Source of the DNA: Nothophaeocryptopus gaeumannii | Lineage: Eukaryota; Ascomycota; Dothideomycetes; Mycosphaerellales; Mycosphaerellaceae | DNA length: 64,000 nucleotides | NCBI GenBank assembly: GCA_031771865.1 | Contig: JASISA010000027.1 | Coordinates: 2,790,001-2,854,000, forward strand | Direction of reading: 5' to 3' | Program-made: the position numbers and the translations under genes | Shown: one piece after another, positions 10,399-21,093 of the stretch | Layout: every line of letters begins with the position of its first letter | Numbering within the stretch: the stretch's first letter is position 1 | Notes under the pieces: generated by a model | What the model was told of the DNA's origin: nothing | What the model saw: only the letters and a program-made list of their open reading frames with translations | Databases searched by the model: none

Positions 10399-11922
10399 AT
10401 GGAGTTGAATAGACCCGCGGATCCAAACGCCTTCGCTGCGAAGCTGGTCACCAGGATCGGCCGTAAGTTGCGGTCCGATAAGCAATACACGGAGCAGGCA
10501 GTCGCGGAGAAGAACCAGAAAGAACGCGCCAAGCTAAGGAAGAGAAACCTGCAGCAGCCAGCAGCAACGAGTCAGAATGCCAACGAACTGGGCGAGACAG
10601 ACTATGCGATCTTCGGCGACAAACGAACTCTATCCAATTCGAAAGCCAAAGATCATGGCGAGATGATGCACACGCTGGCCCATCAGAACTCTTCCGAGTC
10701 ACTCCTCGACCACGCCCGAGGCCAACAAGACCCGTACGCCCTCCTCAACGCCAAGCAGCGAAGGAGAAGGCATCAGATCATTGTATCACATGAGCACGAA
10801 CAGCGAATCTCTAACTTCCCAGACGAGCTCTGGAAGCGCGTTGCTGTCTATCTAAGCCCTCTCGATGCCATCCATCTTGCCTTGTCGAGCAAGACACTTT
10901 ACAAGAAACTCGGATTCTTGCCATTTGAGACATTGGATCATCCAACCAACCGGCACCACAAACACGCTTTCCTCCATCGCATGGACGAACAGTATCCTGA
11001 GCATCTCCTGTGCTTTCCGTGCGGCACATACCACAGACGTCTCCAGCCTGGCAAGGAGGTACTCAAGATGGACTATGTCAACAACCCCATATTCCTCTGT
11101 CCGAATGTGAAGGCATCTGTGCTTCCCCGAATGCGCCTCACCTATGGCCGCGAACTACCCTACGCTTTCATTCAACTTGCGCTACGGGCTTCAAGACACG
11201 CTCCAAGCTACGGCATAGATCACAATAATTTTGCTCGAAGATGGAAATGCAAGACCAGTGGCTGGACCCACAGAACGAGGTACATGGTCCATGACTACAG
11301 ACTCCTTCTGCGCGTGATATCACAAAGCTTCACTCCACCGGCTTCTCAACTCACAGAAACGGTAGAACGACACATGCTCTACGACCGCGAAGAATACATT
11401 CCTTTCTTCTCGGTCTGTGCGCATTGGCGTGACGGTGACCTGATGAAGATCATCAAATGTATGATGTCGCACGTCCCGGCACCACCCGATCCCTACCACA
11501 AACAACTACAAAGAGGCTTCAAAGTCTCGCGATCTGCTGCACATCCTGACTTCATCGTGAGGGGATGCGACGAATGCCGCCCTGCTCGTCGCTGCAACGA
11601 ATGCCCCACGGAATACTTGGTAGAAATTCAAATGGTGGAAGACCCGACCGACAAAGAGAGACCGTTTAAGCATGCCGTTGTCGTAACACGGTGGTCCGAT
11701 CTCGGAGATGGTAGTAGTCCATACACCTCACCAGAGTGGGCTGCGATTAACGGGATCAATGCTGGGCTTGATGAGAAGTATCAAAGTTTCTCGAGCGTGG
11801 GACGCCGCGCTGTCGGTGGTATCTTTGAGTCCGCAGTCAGTGGCTCTATACCTGGTCAGAGGCTCATCAGTCTCAATCCCAAAAACAAAAGGCTTGGGGA
11901 GGAAGGACATGGCTGGTATTAA
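10399..11922 (+). CDS. F-box protein, fungal, target unknown
   Basis: A single-exon 507-residue protein. An F-box-like segment begins near residue 139 (ISNFPDELWKRVAVYLSP, then LDAIHLALSSKTLY), the pattern that docks to Skp1 in SCF ubiquitin ligases. The first 130 residues are charged, with an AEKNQKERAKLRKRN helix. After the F-box comes LLCFPCGTYHRRLQPG, and further on paired cysteines (GCDECRPARRCNECPTEYLVEIQ, about residues 390-412), a pattern seen in many filamentous-fungal F-box proteins of unknown substrate. No LRR, WD40 or Kelch repeats are visible. A role as substrate adaptor is inferred from the F-box alone. The first ATG is good and no intron is needed. Confidence 0.82.
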   Translation: MELNRPADPNAFAAKLVTRIGRKLRSDKQYTEQAVAEKNQKERAKLRKRNLQQPAATSQNANELGETDYAIFGDKRTLSNSKAKDHGEMMHTLAHQNSSESLLDHARGQQDPYALLNAKQRRRRHQIIVSHEHEQRISNFPDELWKRVAVYLSPLDAIHLALSSKTLYKKLGFLPFETLDHPTNRHHKHAFLHRMDEQYPEHLLCFPCGTYHRRLQPGKEVLKMDYVNNPIFLCPNVKASVLPRMRLTYGRELPYAFIQLALRASRHAPSYGIDHNNFARRWKCKTSGWTHRTRYMVHDYRLLLRVISQSFTPPASQLTETVERHMLYDREEYIPFFSVCAHWRDGDLMKIIKCMMSHVPAPPDPYHKQLQRGFKVSRSAAHPDFIVRGCDECRPARRCNECPTEYLVEIQMVEDPTDKERPFKHAVVVTRWSDLGDGSSPYTSPEWAAINGINAGLDEKYQSFSSVGRRAVGGIFESAVSGSIPGQRLISLNPKNKRLGEEGHGWY

Positions 11923-12124
11923 TACCGCTGCCAATTTGAATTACGAAAAAGGTTAGCGAAAGGGAAATGTAAACGCATCCTAGGTAATTATCCAACAGTG
12001 CATCAATGCGATCCGCTTCTTCTATCCAGTAATTCTTCCATGCTTGGGTGCGCTGATTCAGCACCTGAGGTATCTCTTAACGCGACAAAAATCATTCATA
12101 CATTCCGCACACGCCTCTAACCCT

Positions 12125-15100
12125 CTATTCGGCTAACACCATGCGCAGCATAGACACAAACTGTGGCATCATCTTGTGCAACTCTGAAATCCCAGGTTTG
12201 ATCGGCTCGCCGGCCGTCCGCTTGAGCACATCTTGACGTCTGCGTCTCCGTTTCCGTTCTGCTTCTATTGGGTCGTCTTCGTCGTCCTCGTCCGAATCAG
12301 AGTAGTCATCATCTTCGTCACCAAGGTCCATATCCTGCAGGTCTTGCGCGTTGAGGCCAAAATCACTCGGCTTGAAGGTCGATGCTAGGCCGCCCATGGC
12401 GTCTTCCTGTCCTCCGGATGCCATCTTCTGCCGTGTCTTGTCCGAATGCCATCGTTTCCGCGCAGTCTGCCACTTGATAAGACTATTTATTTCGCGAAGG
12501 GCGACTTGCTTGTCGATCTGCTTCATTTCCAAAGAGCCAGCAAAGAGCGCGTTCATGTCCAACTTGCCGCCCTTCGGACCATTCCGCAAAAAGTCGAGGA
12601 TTTCCTCGATCCAGGTCATGAGCTTGTCGAAGAGGCCGTTGTCATGCAAATGTACCTCATGGATGAACTTGTATAGATCGTCTTCGTGCCGCTCGCAGAG
12701 ATCGATGAAGCTTTGCACGGTCTGATTTGGATCAGCACTGACGTCCTGCCTCTGCGCCTTTTCAATCGTCTGAATCGCATCGTCTGCAAATCGTGCAAAG
12801 TCGGTGACGCTGTTGTAGACGTTCGCACTCTTGTATACTCGGACAAGGGGTTCGTAAAAGATCTGAAATAGGTCGCGGAATAACCGGAGCGTGTTCGGTT
12901 CCTCTACCATCTCCAGCATCATTTTCTTGTCCCGCTGACGGGTGTAGAGCTTCAGAAGCTGTTTGAGCCTAGCAAACAGCTCCGCCCCTTGCCGCATCTC
13001 CTCATCAACATTCTCGACTGCGTTGTTCCATGCGACGTAAGCATTGAAAACACGTCCGATCTGTTCTGGCTCCAGTGCTGGCTCAATCTCTTCACTCTGG
13101 AGGACCTTGACTAAGAGATCCACCTGTTCTTCCCTCGACTCTCGGCGGATGTTGACCCTGACTTCTTCGTAAGTCTCGATGTAGTTTCTAATTTTCTCCG
13201 TAAAGTCGGGCTCGTCAACCTTGTTGGTCAATGTGTCGATGGATCGCTGCAAACTTCGAATGCCATCGCCTACAGCGAGCGCGAATATGCGTTGCAACAG
13301 CGACTTTGCACCCAGTGGCTGGGCCATGAAGATGTCGAGAACACTGGCCATTACGGCAGCGGGGTTTGTGAACCGGATTACCTGCTTGAGCGCAGAGTAC
13401 GGCACGAGACTGTGTATGCGCTTTGCCTGAGCAAACAGCTCCGGAGAATTATCCTCCGCCAAGAACATGTGGTATAGAGTAGCCGCAACTTCTATTCGAA
13501 GCCATTCCGCGAACTTTTTGTACTCAGGGTCAAGATCAGCGATCTTGTCCTTGCGCTTTATTTCGACGAAAAGGCTTCGAAGTCCATCTCGCTCCACAAC
13601 GCTGCGCCTAAACTTCTCCATGTGAATGTCCAGCTCTTGAGCACGCTTGCGTGCAATTTCAAAGAACTGCCGTTGCTCATCAAGGCGTCTCGCGTCCATT
13701 TGTTTGCGTCGATCGATGTCCCGGATCTCTTCATCGTTGAGGGTAATTGGCCGTTCTGTCAGAAAGTCGTACATTGCTTGAGAATTTGCAATTGCCTCGT
13801 TCTGCAAAAAGTTCCGGAGAAAGGCCCGAAGAGACACCCGCTGGTCCTCGCGGTGCAACACATTGTCGGGAGTGGCGTCTCTGGCCGGAGATGATGGTAC
13901 CAGGCCTCGGGAAGTGTCCAAGGATGCTCGCGGTGAAGATGCAGTGAGTGAAGAACGAGACGCATTCCTACTATGTCGACTAGAACTGCCACCGGTCCAG
14001 GAAGATAAGTAGGATCGGAAGCCTCCGCCCTCATTGGCAGGCTCTGGAGCCAGCGTAGTCGGTGTTGTATCCTGGGTTGACAACGACGAGATGCTATCTG
14101 TGTCGTCGTCTTCCTGGCTACTGTAGATCGACTGTGCTTTGTTCTTCTTCGGGAGTGGAGGCAAGACCTTGCCCGGCAGTTCGAGTCGTAATCGCTTGTG
14201 CATCCTAGCAAAGTCTCCAAACCGCCTAGTAATGTAGCGCTCTTCTTCATCCTTGTGCTTCACTCGCAGTATGAATTCGGCATGCTTATGGTGGCGGACG
14301 TGCCTTTTGAGGCTGATGATGCGCACACCGGCTACATTCACGTCCCAGCCATTAATCTCGTGACCCTCGGGCACGTTGACTACGAGGCCTTGCTCGTTGG
14401 CGCCGCGGTCGACGACCTCCATCTCGGCGAAACGAATGCGCTCTTCGTAGCCAGAGGCCGTGGGTATGCCCGAAACCATCATCAGCTCCACCAGCTTTGT
14501 CACCTTGAGGGCCAATTTGGCGCGCTTAGTCTCCTCGAGGCGGTCCTCGGCGGAGGATATGTGCTTGTTGGCGAAGCTCTCGAGAAATGTCTGTAGCTTA
14601 TCTTGCCAGAACTCCTTCTCTTTCGCCTTGTCGAGGAAGGGAAAATTGCGAACGTGGTGGACGAAGATGTAGCGTAGTAGTGGCAGCTCCGAGTCCTCTG
14701 GCGACACCTCGCCGACGTCCGAGCGGAAGGGAGCGCCGAAGCGCTGCAAGGCGGTGGGATGGGAAAGCTCGCTAATCTCCCACTGAGTCTGACAGGCAAT
14801 GAGCTCGCGCTTGAGGTAGTGCTCTTGCTTGCCAGTGAGCACCGAGCCCGGCGGCGGCACCGAGACCGTGGAAGCTGTGGTCATGATCGAGGGCTCGTTG
14901 CGCTGCAGTCGCTGTCGCTGAAGATGTTCCTCTTGCCGTTCAATTTCTGTTGTTGGCCCGCCCCACCCTGCCGTCTCCGCCTGCCCGTTGACCTGCCCAT
15001 CCCCTTCCCCGTCTCTCTCTTCTGCGTCGACAAAGTACTCAGAGCCAACCGTGCCCGTTCTCTTCACGACTTGCGGCGGCGGTGATGCGGGTGTGACCTC

Positions 15101-15190
15101 GACCTGGACTGGAGCACAGTTCGCGTGTGCTGTCGCTGTGGTAGCAGATGGCTTGCCGTTGAGCTCAGGCGAGCGTACGTTCGAGGCCAT
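12125..15190 (-). CDS. PX domain protein with PXB/DUF3818 (yeast Ypr097w-like)
   Basis: A single-exon 1021-residue protein. The N-terminal 110 residues are disordered. A PX-associated region follows (KQEHYLKRELIACQTQWEI.. to about residue 260), then a PX domain from about 278 (NGWDVNVAGVRIISLKRH.., RFGDFARMHKRLRLELPG, VLPPLPKK), which binds phosphoinositides. A Ser-rich linker (about 360-440) interrupts the end of the PX region. A long helical DUF3818 region covers about 480-800, and the tail is acidic then basic (GDEDDDYSDSDEDDEDD, ERKRRRRR). This order matches the fungal PX/DUF3818 family that includes S. cerevisiae Ypr097w, linked in the literature to sterol and lipid-droplet distribution. 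Membrane or lipid-droplet association is inferred from the family. Length is close to the yeast homologue. Confidence 0.88.
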   Translation of the reverse strand: MASNVRSPELNGKPSATTATAHANCAPVQVEVTPASPPPQVVKRTGTVGSEYFVDAEERDGEGDGQVNGQAETAGWGGPTTEIERQEEHLQRQRLQRNEPSIMTTASTVSVPPPGSVLTGKQEHYLKRELIACQTQWEISELSHPTALQRFGAPFRSDVGEVSPEDSELPLLRYIFVHHVRNFPFLDKAKEKEFWQDKLQTFLESFANKHISSAEDRLEETKRAKLALKVTKLVELMMVSGIPTASGYEERIRFAEMEVVDRGANEQGLVVNVPEGHEINGWDVNVAGVRIISLKRHVRHHKHAEFILRVKHKDEEERYITRRFGDFARMHKRLRLELPGKVLPPLPKKNKAQSIYSSQEDDDTDSISSLSTQDTTPTTLAPEPANEGGGFRSYLSSWTGGSSSRHSRNASRSSLTASSPRASLDTSRGLVPSSPARDATPDNVLHREDQRVSLRAFLRNFLQNEAIANSQAMYDFLTERPITLNDEEIRDIDRRKQMDARRLDEQRQFFEIARKRAQELDIHMEKFRRSVVERDGLRSLFVEIKRKDKIADLDPEYKKFAEWLRIEVAATLYHMFLAEDNSPELFAQAKRIHSLVPYSALKQVIRFTNPAAVMASVLDIFMAQPLGAKSLLQRIFALAVGDGIRSLQRSIDTLTNKVDEPDFTEKIRNYIETYEEVRVNIRRESREEQVDLLVKVLQSEEIEPALEPEQIGRVFNAYVAWNNAVENVDEEMRQGAELFARLKQLLKLYTRQRDKKMMLEMVEEPNTLRLFRDLFQIFYEPLVRVYKSANVYNSVTDFARFADDAIQTIEKAQRQDVSADPNQTVQSFIDLCERHEDDLYKFIHEVHLHDNGLFDKLMTWIEEILDFLRNGPKGGKLDMNALFAGSLEMKQIDKQVALREINSLIKWQTARKRWHSDKTRQKMASGGQEDAMGGLASTFKPSDFGLNAQDLQDMDLGDEDDDYSDSDEDDEDDPIEAERKRRRRRQDVLKRTAGEPIKPGISELHKMMPQFVSMLRMVLAE

Positions 15191-15504
15191 GATTCTATCG
15201 CTGTGCGAAAGGCGGGGCCGCGCGTGGGCGGAATAGTGGCGGGATAGTAGAAGGCAGAGAGAGGCCCGGCGGGACTGCGGTGCGGAGTGAGAAGAATACG
15301 ATTGCTACGTGTGTCTTCCGTAATGCTCATGGATCGAATAATGCACCGCCGCAGAGGGACATGGAGATGCGGTCTTATTAGCCTTACGGAGGTATGCTGG
15401 ATGTTTGCAACAACTTGAATGCAGAGGAGCCCAAAGTTCGACTTCTCCTGTGGCTCTTGCTAGGTGCGCGTATTGCGAGTCGGAGGTCTTCGCAAGAGCG
15501 ACTG

Positions 15505-15527
15505 TGTGAGTGTGAGTGTGAGTGTGA
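15505..15527 (+). repeat. TGTGAG hexanucleotide microsatellite
   Basis: Nearly four tandem copies of TGTGAG, about 300 bp upstream of the PX-domain gene. Simple-sequence repeat, no function shown. Confidence 0.85.
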
Positions 15528-15948
15528 CTTGTGTACTAAGGTGTGTAGGGGACACGATATACCTCAAGGTACAGAGGATGTAGTTTCATCAACATTTTCC
15601 GAGAGAGGACATCCCACCATCCTCGAGGCTAGTGCATAGGTGCCTTTCTACTGTATGTTGATGCAGCTGACGTACCATACGTAACTTGGCACTACTAAAC
15701 GACCGGCTGCGCTACAACGCATCCACCTCCCATCCATGCTTACCCTGCCCTCCGTTCAACCCTTCCTGCCTGCAACTCTTCTCATCATTCGTATGATGCA
15801 GCACAGTACGCCTTCTTCTGCTTGTTGCAGAAACCCATTAGACCTCCTAGACCTCCTTGCTCATTGCATGCCACTGCGACATAAATGGTGGATGTACCCT
15901 GGTACGTATGCCGGGATGCATGGTCGAAAGCGCGCTCGTCATCACCAT

Positions 15949-15972
15949 GTGTCAGTGTCAGTGTCAGTGTCA
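15949..15972 (+). repeat. GTGTCA hexanucleotide microsatellite
   Basis: Four perfect tandem copies of GTGTCA in the divergent intergenic region. Confidence 0.85.
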
Positions 15973-16446
15973 GTGCACCGCCACAACCACGGTACGCGGC
16001 TCGTGTCAGAAGAACCAAAGCCTCATCATCAAAGGCCTACACTCGGCTTCAACTTGGCTTTGTCATGCAAGGCGGAGTGCCTTGCGGTAGCCATTCGCCG
16101 ACTACAGCGCTCCAGCTGCCTTCACCTCACCATTGCGCACCCGGGCTGCATGCCCAGCTTTCAACAACACTGTACAGCGCGTCAGGCAGGGCCGGATACA
16201 TGTATCGTCCAGTTCTCACGATCCGCGATCACTGACCCATTGCACTCCATTAGGAAAGAGTTGCGATTTTAGCTACAACTGTCCTGGGACCAAGGAGATA
16301 CCACACCATGAAATCATCCGGCTTATGTCATGGTCGCCGATGCTTCAGACCTGTAGGTACAAGAAGGTACGCGGATTCGGGAGGTTCAGAGTCAAAGTAT
16401 TTCCGACTTGCTTTCGTTGCATCTCGCTACAATTGTCCTCACCAAT

Positions 16447-17554
16447 ATGTCCTCTACCCAAAATCGCTTGCACAAGGCGTTTGGCGTAGACGTTGCGGCT
16501 CACGGCGACCTTTCCAAGACTACCTTAGATCCCAACGGTTAGTCGTTTCCCAGGTGAAGGGAACAAGCCTTTTCTATACAGTCACCAACCTTCTAATCGC
16601 TCGAAAACAGTCAACCTCGAAGTCATTGCTCTTGGCCTCTCTCGAACGGGAACCAGTAAGTATCTAGGTTAGACTCGTAATAGTCTGTCCTAACGTTTCG
16701 GTAGCTTCACTTCAGGCAGCCCTGACAAGACTCGGCTTCGGTCCTAGTCAGTAAGAAAGCCTGAGAATGATGTTTTGTCTGACGTCTCTGCTAACGCTCG
16801 ATTTGCTGTGATCAGTCAGGGCGTCGACCTCTTTCGATCCATCCCAAGAACACAAGCTTTCATTGATCTAGACAAAAGACTTCTATCAAGAACATGGCAA
16901 GCTGGAGATCCAGAGCTTTCAGCACGACTTCATTTCCTCATGCGTGGCTATCGTTCTAGTACCGACAACCCCATCAACTCACTGGCGAATGAAGTCTACG
17001 CGGCTTATCCTACCGCAAAGTACATATTAACAACGCGACCGGACGGCAAGGATGGCTGGTGGAAGAGTATTAGCGACGCAACGAGTTGGCACTTTCGTGG
17101 AGACTGGGGCCGATACATCTTTCGTTTCTTGATATCGTCAGTCCGATTTTTGAGGTTGACCGATGACAAGGTGCAACTCCATCTCCAACGCTGGCGGAAG
17201 ATGTATGGCGCCTGGGATGCAGACATCTACACGAAGCACAACGCCCATGTGCAGAGTCTGATCCCGAAAGAGCAGCTACTCGTCTACGACGTGAGAGAAG
17301 GCTGGGAACCGCTTTGCAGCTTTCTTGATGTACCAATGCCGGACGAACCCTTCCCGCAATTGAATGAAACTGGGGCTATGAGAGCTATTTACTTTGGCAT
17401 GATGACCTTTGGCGCCTTTACGTGGGTTTTGTACGGCGTAGCCGCTACTGCAGCTGTCTGGGTCGCATTGCACCCAAGCGCAGTACAAGACTTGTGGATG
17501 AACTTGTCAGAGGCAGCGACAAACATGCCAAAGAGATTTGGTATCAGGGTATAA
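16447..17554 (+). CDS. Sulfotransferase-fold (P-loop) protein with C-terminal membrane anchor
   Basis: A 306-residue protein from four exons, 16447-16537, 16611-16655, 16705-16750 and 16816-17554. The P-loop LGLSRTGTTSLQAAL (about residues 37-51) is the 5'-phosphosulfate-binding loop of the fungal sulfotransferase family often annotated as NAD-dependent epimerase/sulfotransferase (PF17784 type). Further family landmarks are YPTAKYILTTRPDGKDGWW (3'-phosphate-binding strand region), YGAWDADIYTKHN and LLVYDVREGWEPLCSFLDVPMPDEPFP. A hydrophobic segment near the end (MMTFGAFTWVLYGVAATAAVWVAL) should anchor it in a membrane. The sulfate donor would be PAPS; acceptor unknown, and catalysis is unproven for this subfamily. 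Co-directional neighbours are degenerate, so no pathway can be read from context. Confidence 0.83.
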
Positions 17555-17668
17555 GAAGTAAAGAGTTCAAAGGCTCTACGCCTCGCTTGAAGGCATGTAG
17601 CTCAAATATGTTCGCTGAATGAAAAATAACGTCCGCCGGATCAACGACTGAGCTCGTCCATCGAAGGC

Positions 17669-18785
17669 TTACGTGTCCAGCAAACGACCCTGATTAAGAA
17701 GTAGCTGGGTCCAACGAGCGGCTAGGGGAACAACTGACCCTTTTTGCCAGCCATGTACCTTCCTGGTAACGGTCTCTTTCCGGACTTTGGCAAGGAAGAT
17801 CTGAACTTCATCGGGTGACCAGCCGAGATCTCGAGTAAAGGGGGCCATCGTAAGACGATCCACACCCTCCAAGAAGTTCAAGCAGGAATACCGACCGATC
17901 TCTTTCCTAAGTTCAAAAGGTGAAAGCGTTAGCGGCTGTCTCAGACAAGCAGAGCATCCTCACCTAGGAGAGAACGTACATTCGAGGGTCTTTGCACCAA
18001 TCGTCTGTCTGTCTCTTAACCGTCTGTTCATGTATGTCTTCGAATCCAGCAGCCAGAAGAAAGCCACGGAATTCATCAATCTTGGGAATCCGCTTCCCTA
18101 TCATCTCAAAGGCCTCCTCCAACAACTTCCACCACCTTGCGCTTGGAGAGTCTTCACTTACAATCCCATCGTCGGAGGAGGTGCCGCACTCCATCTCCAC
18201 GATCTCAAACTAACCACCTGGCTTTAGAGCCTGGTACACCTTCTTGTAGAGCTCGGCATGACTTCCTACCGAGCCCATCAAGAATCGGCTGTGAATCATA
18301 TTAAATATCTCATCGCCCCAAGTCCAGTCTTGATCGAAATCGTCGACCTCTAACTTGCAATTAGGCGGCAGCCGAGACGGTGGAATTGGTGATAGGTCCG
18401 TTCCGATGACTTGAACATTCAGCATATAGATCTGCCCTCTCGATGCACCATATTCCTGTCCCTGTTCCCAAATCCAATATCTCTTTTGGATCGCTTATGG
18501 GAGCCATGTGTAGTCTTCCATCTATCTGCGGCTTTTGATTGTGGTGCTCGATGTCCATTCGGTTCAATTCTTGGTCGTCGTTGGGGAAATTGTATTTGCC
18601 AGCTTGGTAGCCGTGCTAATGAGACAGGGCGAGAGATCAGCAAGTGACTTCGATACAGCTTGAAATCTGAAAGCACCCACATAGCGCCTGCCATGCTCAT
18701 ATTGATACTTGGTGACTGCGGATACAAGGCTTGTGAAACTGCTCGCAAGGGATGCCCTGCTTGTGGGTAGTGTTCCTCTGGACAA
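17669..18785 (-). pseudogene. Degenerate LaeA-like SAM-dependent methyltransferase
   Basis: On the minus strand the pieces of a LaeA-like methyltransferase lie in order: KYQYEHGRRY, then across a 65 bp intron (18616-18680) HGYQAGKYNFPNDDQ and EILDLGTGTGIWCIE (SAM motif I), NVQVIGTDLSPIPP, EVDDFDQDW, MIHSRFLMGSVG, ALKPGG, EIVEMECGT, and after another intron (17907-17979) KEIGRYSCLNFLEG..MAPFTRDLGW..HGWQKG. It is broken by a frameshift just after the ADLY that follows motif I (near 18430), by TAG where the family has Trp directly after LKPGG (18226-18224), and by an eroded start with no in-frame ATG. The C-terminus after HGWQKG also departs from the family. The TGG-to-TAG change is a C-to-T at CpA on the other strand, as expected from RIP. 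Intact relatives are often encoded near secondary-metabolite genes. Confidence 0.85.
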
Positions 18786-19842
18786 TGCTGAGGCCGTCTT
18801 TCGACAATGTACGACTCAAGAGAATTCCAGATGGAGAGACTGGGAGCCGCAATTACTTCACCTTTTTTCAATATCTTCGATTCAAGGCCGCACCCCTCAT
18901 AATGGTTGATTTCACAGACAACAAAGAGGCCGTGCAGAAGAGCTTCACTCAAGCGAAGGCATTGCGCAGCTGTAGCACACAGGAATCAATACAGGATATG
19001 ATGATGCGGCGGTAGAGAGCTATGCCGTCTTCAAGAGGCTTCGAGAGGAAGGCGTCATTGCTCGAGGCGTGACGTTTGAAGTTGGACTGCCTTCGTAAGT
19101 CTGCCTAGGTAAGCCAGAAGTGATTACTAATATCATTGCTTTGATAGAGTCGCCAGTGTTATTGGACCGTTTGTGGGGAAAGCCTTCCAACCCAAGGCCT
19201 ATCCCGTGTATGAAGAGGCCTTGTTCCGTGCCATGAGGTCTATTCAGGACCAGATTCCTCACGAGGACCTCTCCATTCAGCTCGATCTCACAGTTGACAC
19301 TGCCTGTTGGGAACAGGTTTATCTGACCCCTTAGTTCGATCTGAAGGACACCAAAGACTTCGTCGTCGAGTATCTCGTTCGCATGATTGCGCAAGTAGAC
19401 GAAGACGTGCACCTAGGAATTCGTAATTGCTATGGAGACATGGAGCACAAGTGTTGGTACGAACCGAAGTCTTTATCGGCGGTCGTCGAGAGAGGCACCA
19501 TGCTGTTCGAGAGAGCTTCGCATAAGATTTCGTAATTCCACATACCAGTTCCGGTCAGTGCCATGGACCACCTCGAAGCTTTCCTCGAGTCTCTTCGAAA
19601 CTTTGTACCCAAAATGCAGAAGGATGAGACCGGATTGTAGTTGGGGGTCGTCCAATTCAATGACTTGGAGGGCACGAAGAGGCGGATTGAAGCTGCAAGC
19701 AAAGTCTTACTGGAGTTTGGAGTGGCATCCGAGTGGGGCTGGGGTCGCACGCCAGCAGACCAGGTTGAAGACATCATGAAGATTCATGTGAGGTGTCGGC
19801 ACCGTTTCCTTAAACGTTGGATGAAGCTGCTTGACGGTGCCT
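18745..19842 (+). pseudogene. Degenerate UROD/MetE-like superfamily protein
   Basis: On the plus strand scattered frames encode a fungal protein related to the UROD/cobalamin-independent methionine synthase fold: LLVGSVPLDNAEAVF, then after a frameshift RLKRIPDGETGSRNYFTFFQ and KAAPLIMVDFT, after a second frameshift TGYDDAAVESYAVFKRLREE, a 53 bp intron (19095-19147), then SVIGPFVGKAFQPKAYPVYE, HEDLSIQLDLTVD, NCYGDMEHKCWYEP, AMDHLEAFLESL, NDLEGTKRRIEAASKVL and GWGRTPADQ. In-frame stops: TAG at 19333 (replacing an expected Trp), TAA near 19534, TAG near 19637. No start ATG remains. It lies head-to-head with the degenerate methyltransferase, and both were probably active once. Intact members are small fungal proteins of unclear substrate; no function is claimed. 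Confidence 0.8.
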
Positions 19843-20047
19843 AAGGCTACATCGGCGTTCATACTCCGACAGCTTCTACCTGCCACCTACATCCACCTTC
19901 CGCTCCTTATCTTCCTTTCAGGCAAATCTGCATATGTGCCGAAAGACACATCAGATGCACATTGCATGTCTATGCACATGCTACCAAGCTGAAGGCGAGA
20001 TTTAAGCTCTCAGGGCAACATCGCATGGGCATAACACCCAAGTGAGC

Positions 20048-20971
20048 ATGGCCTCGCCCGTGGCCCTTCATCGCCTCCTTGCCCGCATAGACCAGACCTT
20101 ACTCTCTCCCGCCGCCGGCGCACCTTTGCAAACGTCGCAATATGAGCGGAATCGCGTGGGCGCCAACATCGAGCACGCGCGCGCTATGCTACTGACGCTC
20201 GAGAAGCAGTCCGCCACGGTATCTGTGCAATCGCAGCGACAGAAACTCCAAGCCGACCTGCAGCAGAAGCGCGACTGGATCAAGAAGCTCAATACCCGCC
20301 TGCGAGAGCTGCAAGATGCGAGTCAAGACACTACTGGGGAAGCAGACACAGACGAGGAGGGCGAAAGCGACGGAGATGGAGACGAAGAAGGCGTCGAGCA
20401 GAACACGCTGAACTCATACGCTCCCGCGAGGCAAGACGTGGAGGGTGGACTAGAGTCGGGTAGGCCTCAGGACACGATGCCGAGCCTGAGCCAGCCTTCG
20501 CAAAGGGAAGAGCCAGAGACCCAGACACAGGAGGTGCGATCACGCAGACCAAACCTGAAGGCTAGCGACAACAGGTTAGCCGCATCAACCACGGCGAGGG
20601 AGCAACTCTTCGCAGGTCGACCCAAAGCTCAAGACTCCAGTCTCCAGCAAACGGAGGGTCTAATGTCGCACAACCGCACTGAGCAAGAAACGCTCACCAA
20701 TGGCCTCCTAGGCCTTGCGCAGGCGCTGAAGGAAAGCTCGCTCAATTTTGGCGCATCGCTGGAGGCGGAGAAGGACACGCTGAGCAGGGCAGAGGGCAGT
20801 CTCGACAAGAGCGCACAGGGAATGCAAGCCGCAGAAAAAAAGATGTCCATGCTCAGGCGCATGAGTGAGGGACAGGGCTGGTGGGGACGGATAAAACTGT
20901 ATGCATTCATAGCGGGCCTTTGGCTGGCCTGTTTCCTCCTGGTCTTTGTAGGCCCCAAGCTACGCTTCTAA
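20048..20971 (+). CDS. use1: SNARE protein Use1 (ER unconventional SNARE)
   Basis: A single-exon 307-residue tail-anchored protein. The SNARE-like region and membrane anchor at the C-terminus carry the Use1 pattern: LLGLAQALKESSLNFGASLE, KDTLSRAEGSLDKSAQG, MSMLRRMSEGQGWWGRIKLY, then the TM segment FIAGLWLACFLLVFVGPKLRF reaching the end. An N-terminal coiled-coil region (about 40-105) precedes an acidic disordered linker. Use1 acts with Sec20, Ufe1 and Sec22 in Golgi-to-ER retrograde fusion (family knowledge). The start was taken at ATG 20048 (MASPVALHRLLARID). Its downstream neighbour is epsilon-COP, a coat subunit of the same retrograde route; fungi lack operons here, so this is a coincidence of function or weak clustering. 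Confidence 0.88.
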   Translation: MASPVALHRLLARIDQTLLSPAAGAPLQTSQYERNRVGANIEHARAMLLTLEKQSATVSVQSQRQKLQADLQQKRDWIKKLNTRLRELQDASQDTTGEADTDEEGESDGDGDEEGVEQNTLNSYAPARQDVEGGLESGRPQDTMPSLSQPSQREEPETQTQEVRSRRPNLKASDNRLAASTTAREQLFAGRPKAQDSSLQQTEGLMSHNRTEQETLTNGLLGLAQALKESSLNFGASLEAEKDTLSRAEGSLDKSAQGMQAAEKKMSMLRRMSEGQGWWGRIKLYAFIAGLWLACFLLVFVGPKLRF

Positions 20972-21093
20972 TGAAATCATCAAGCCACTGTGTGCATGGC
21001 CATGCGTACCGGATCGGATCCCGTCCATATTCATCCCTCCCCTTTTGCACCCGATTCCAACTCCCATGCGCCATCGCTTTGCACTGCATTCCC

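Larger units (their letters stand above)
15191..16446. other. Large intergenic region with two hexanucleotide repeats
   Basis: About 1.26 kb between divergent genes. The longest open frame (15736-16272, plus, 178 codons) runs through the GTGTCA repeat in more than one frame and has no protein-like features, so I do not call it. It contains the repeats listed at 15505 and 15949. Promoters for both flanking genes are expected here. Confidence 0.45.

Noticed and set aside
15736..16272. 178-codon plus-strand frame
   Set aside because: Runs through a hexanucleotide repeat and neighbouring frames are equally open there; no protein-like features.
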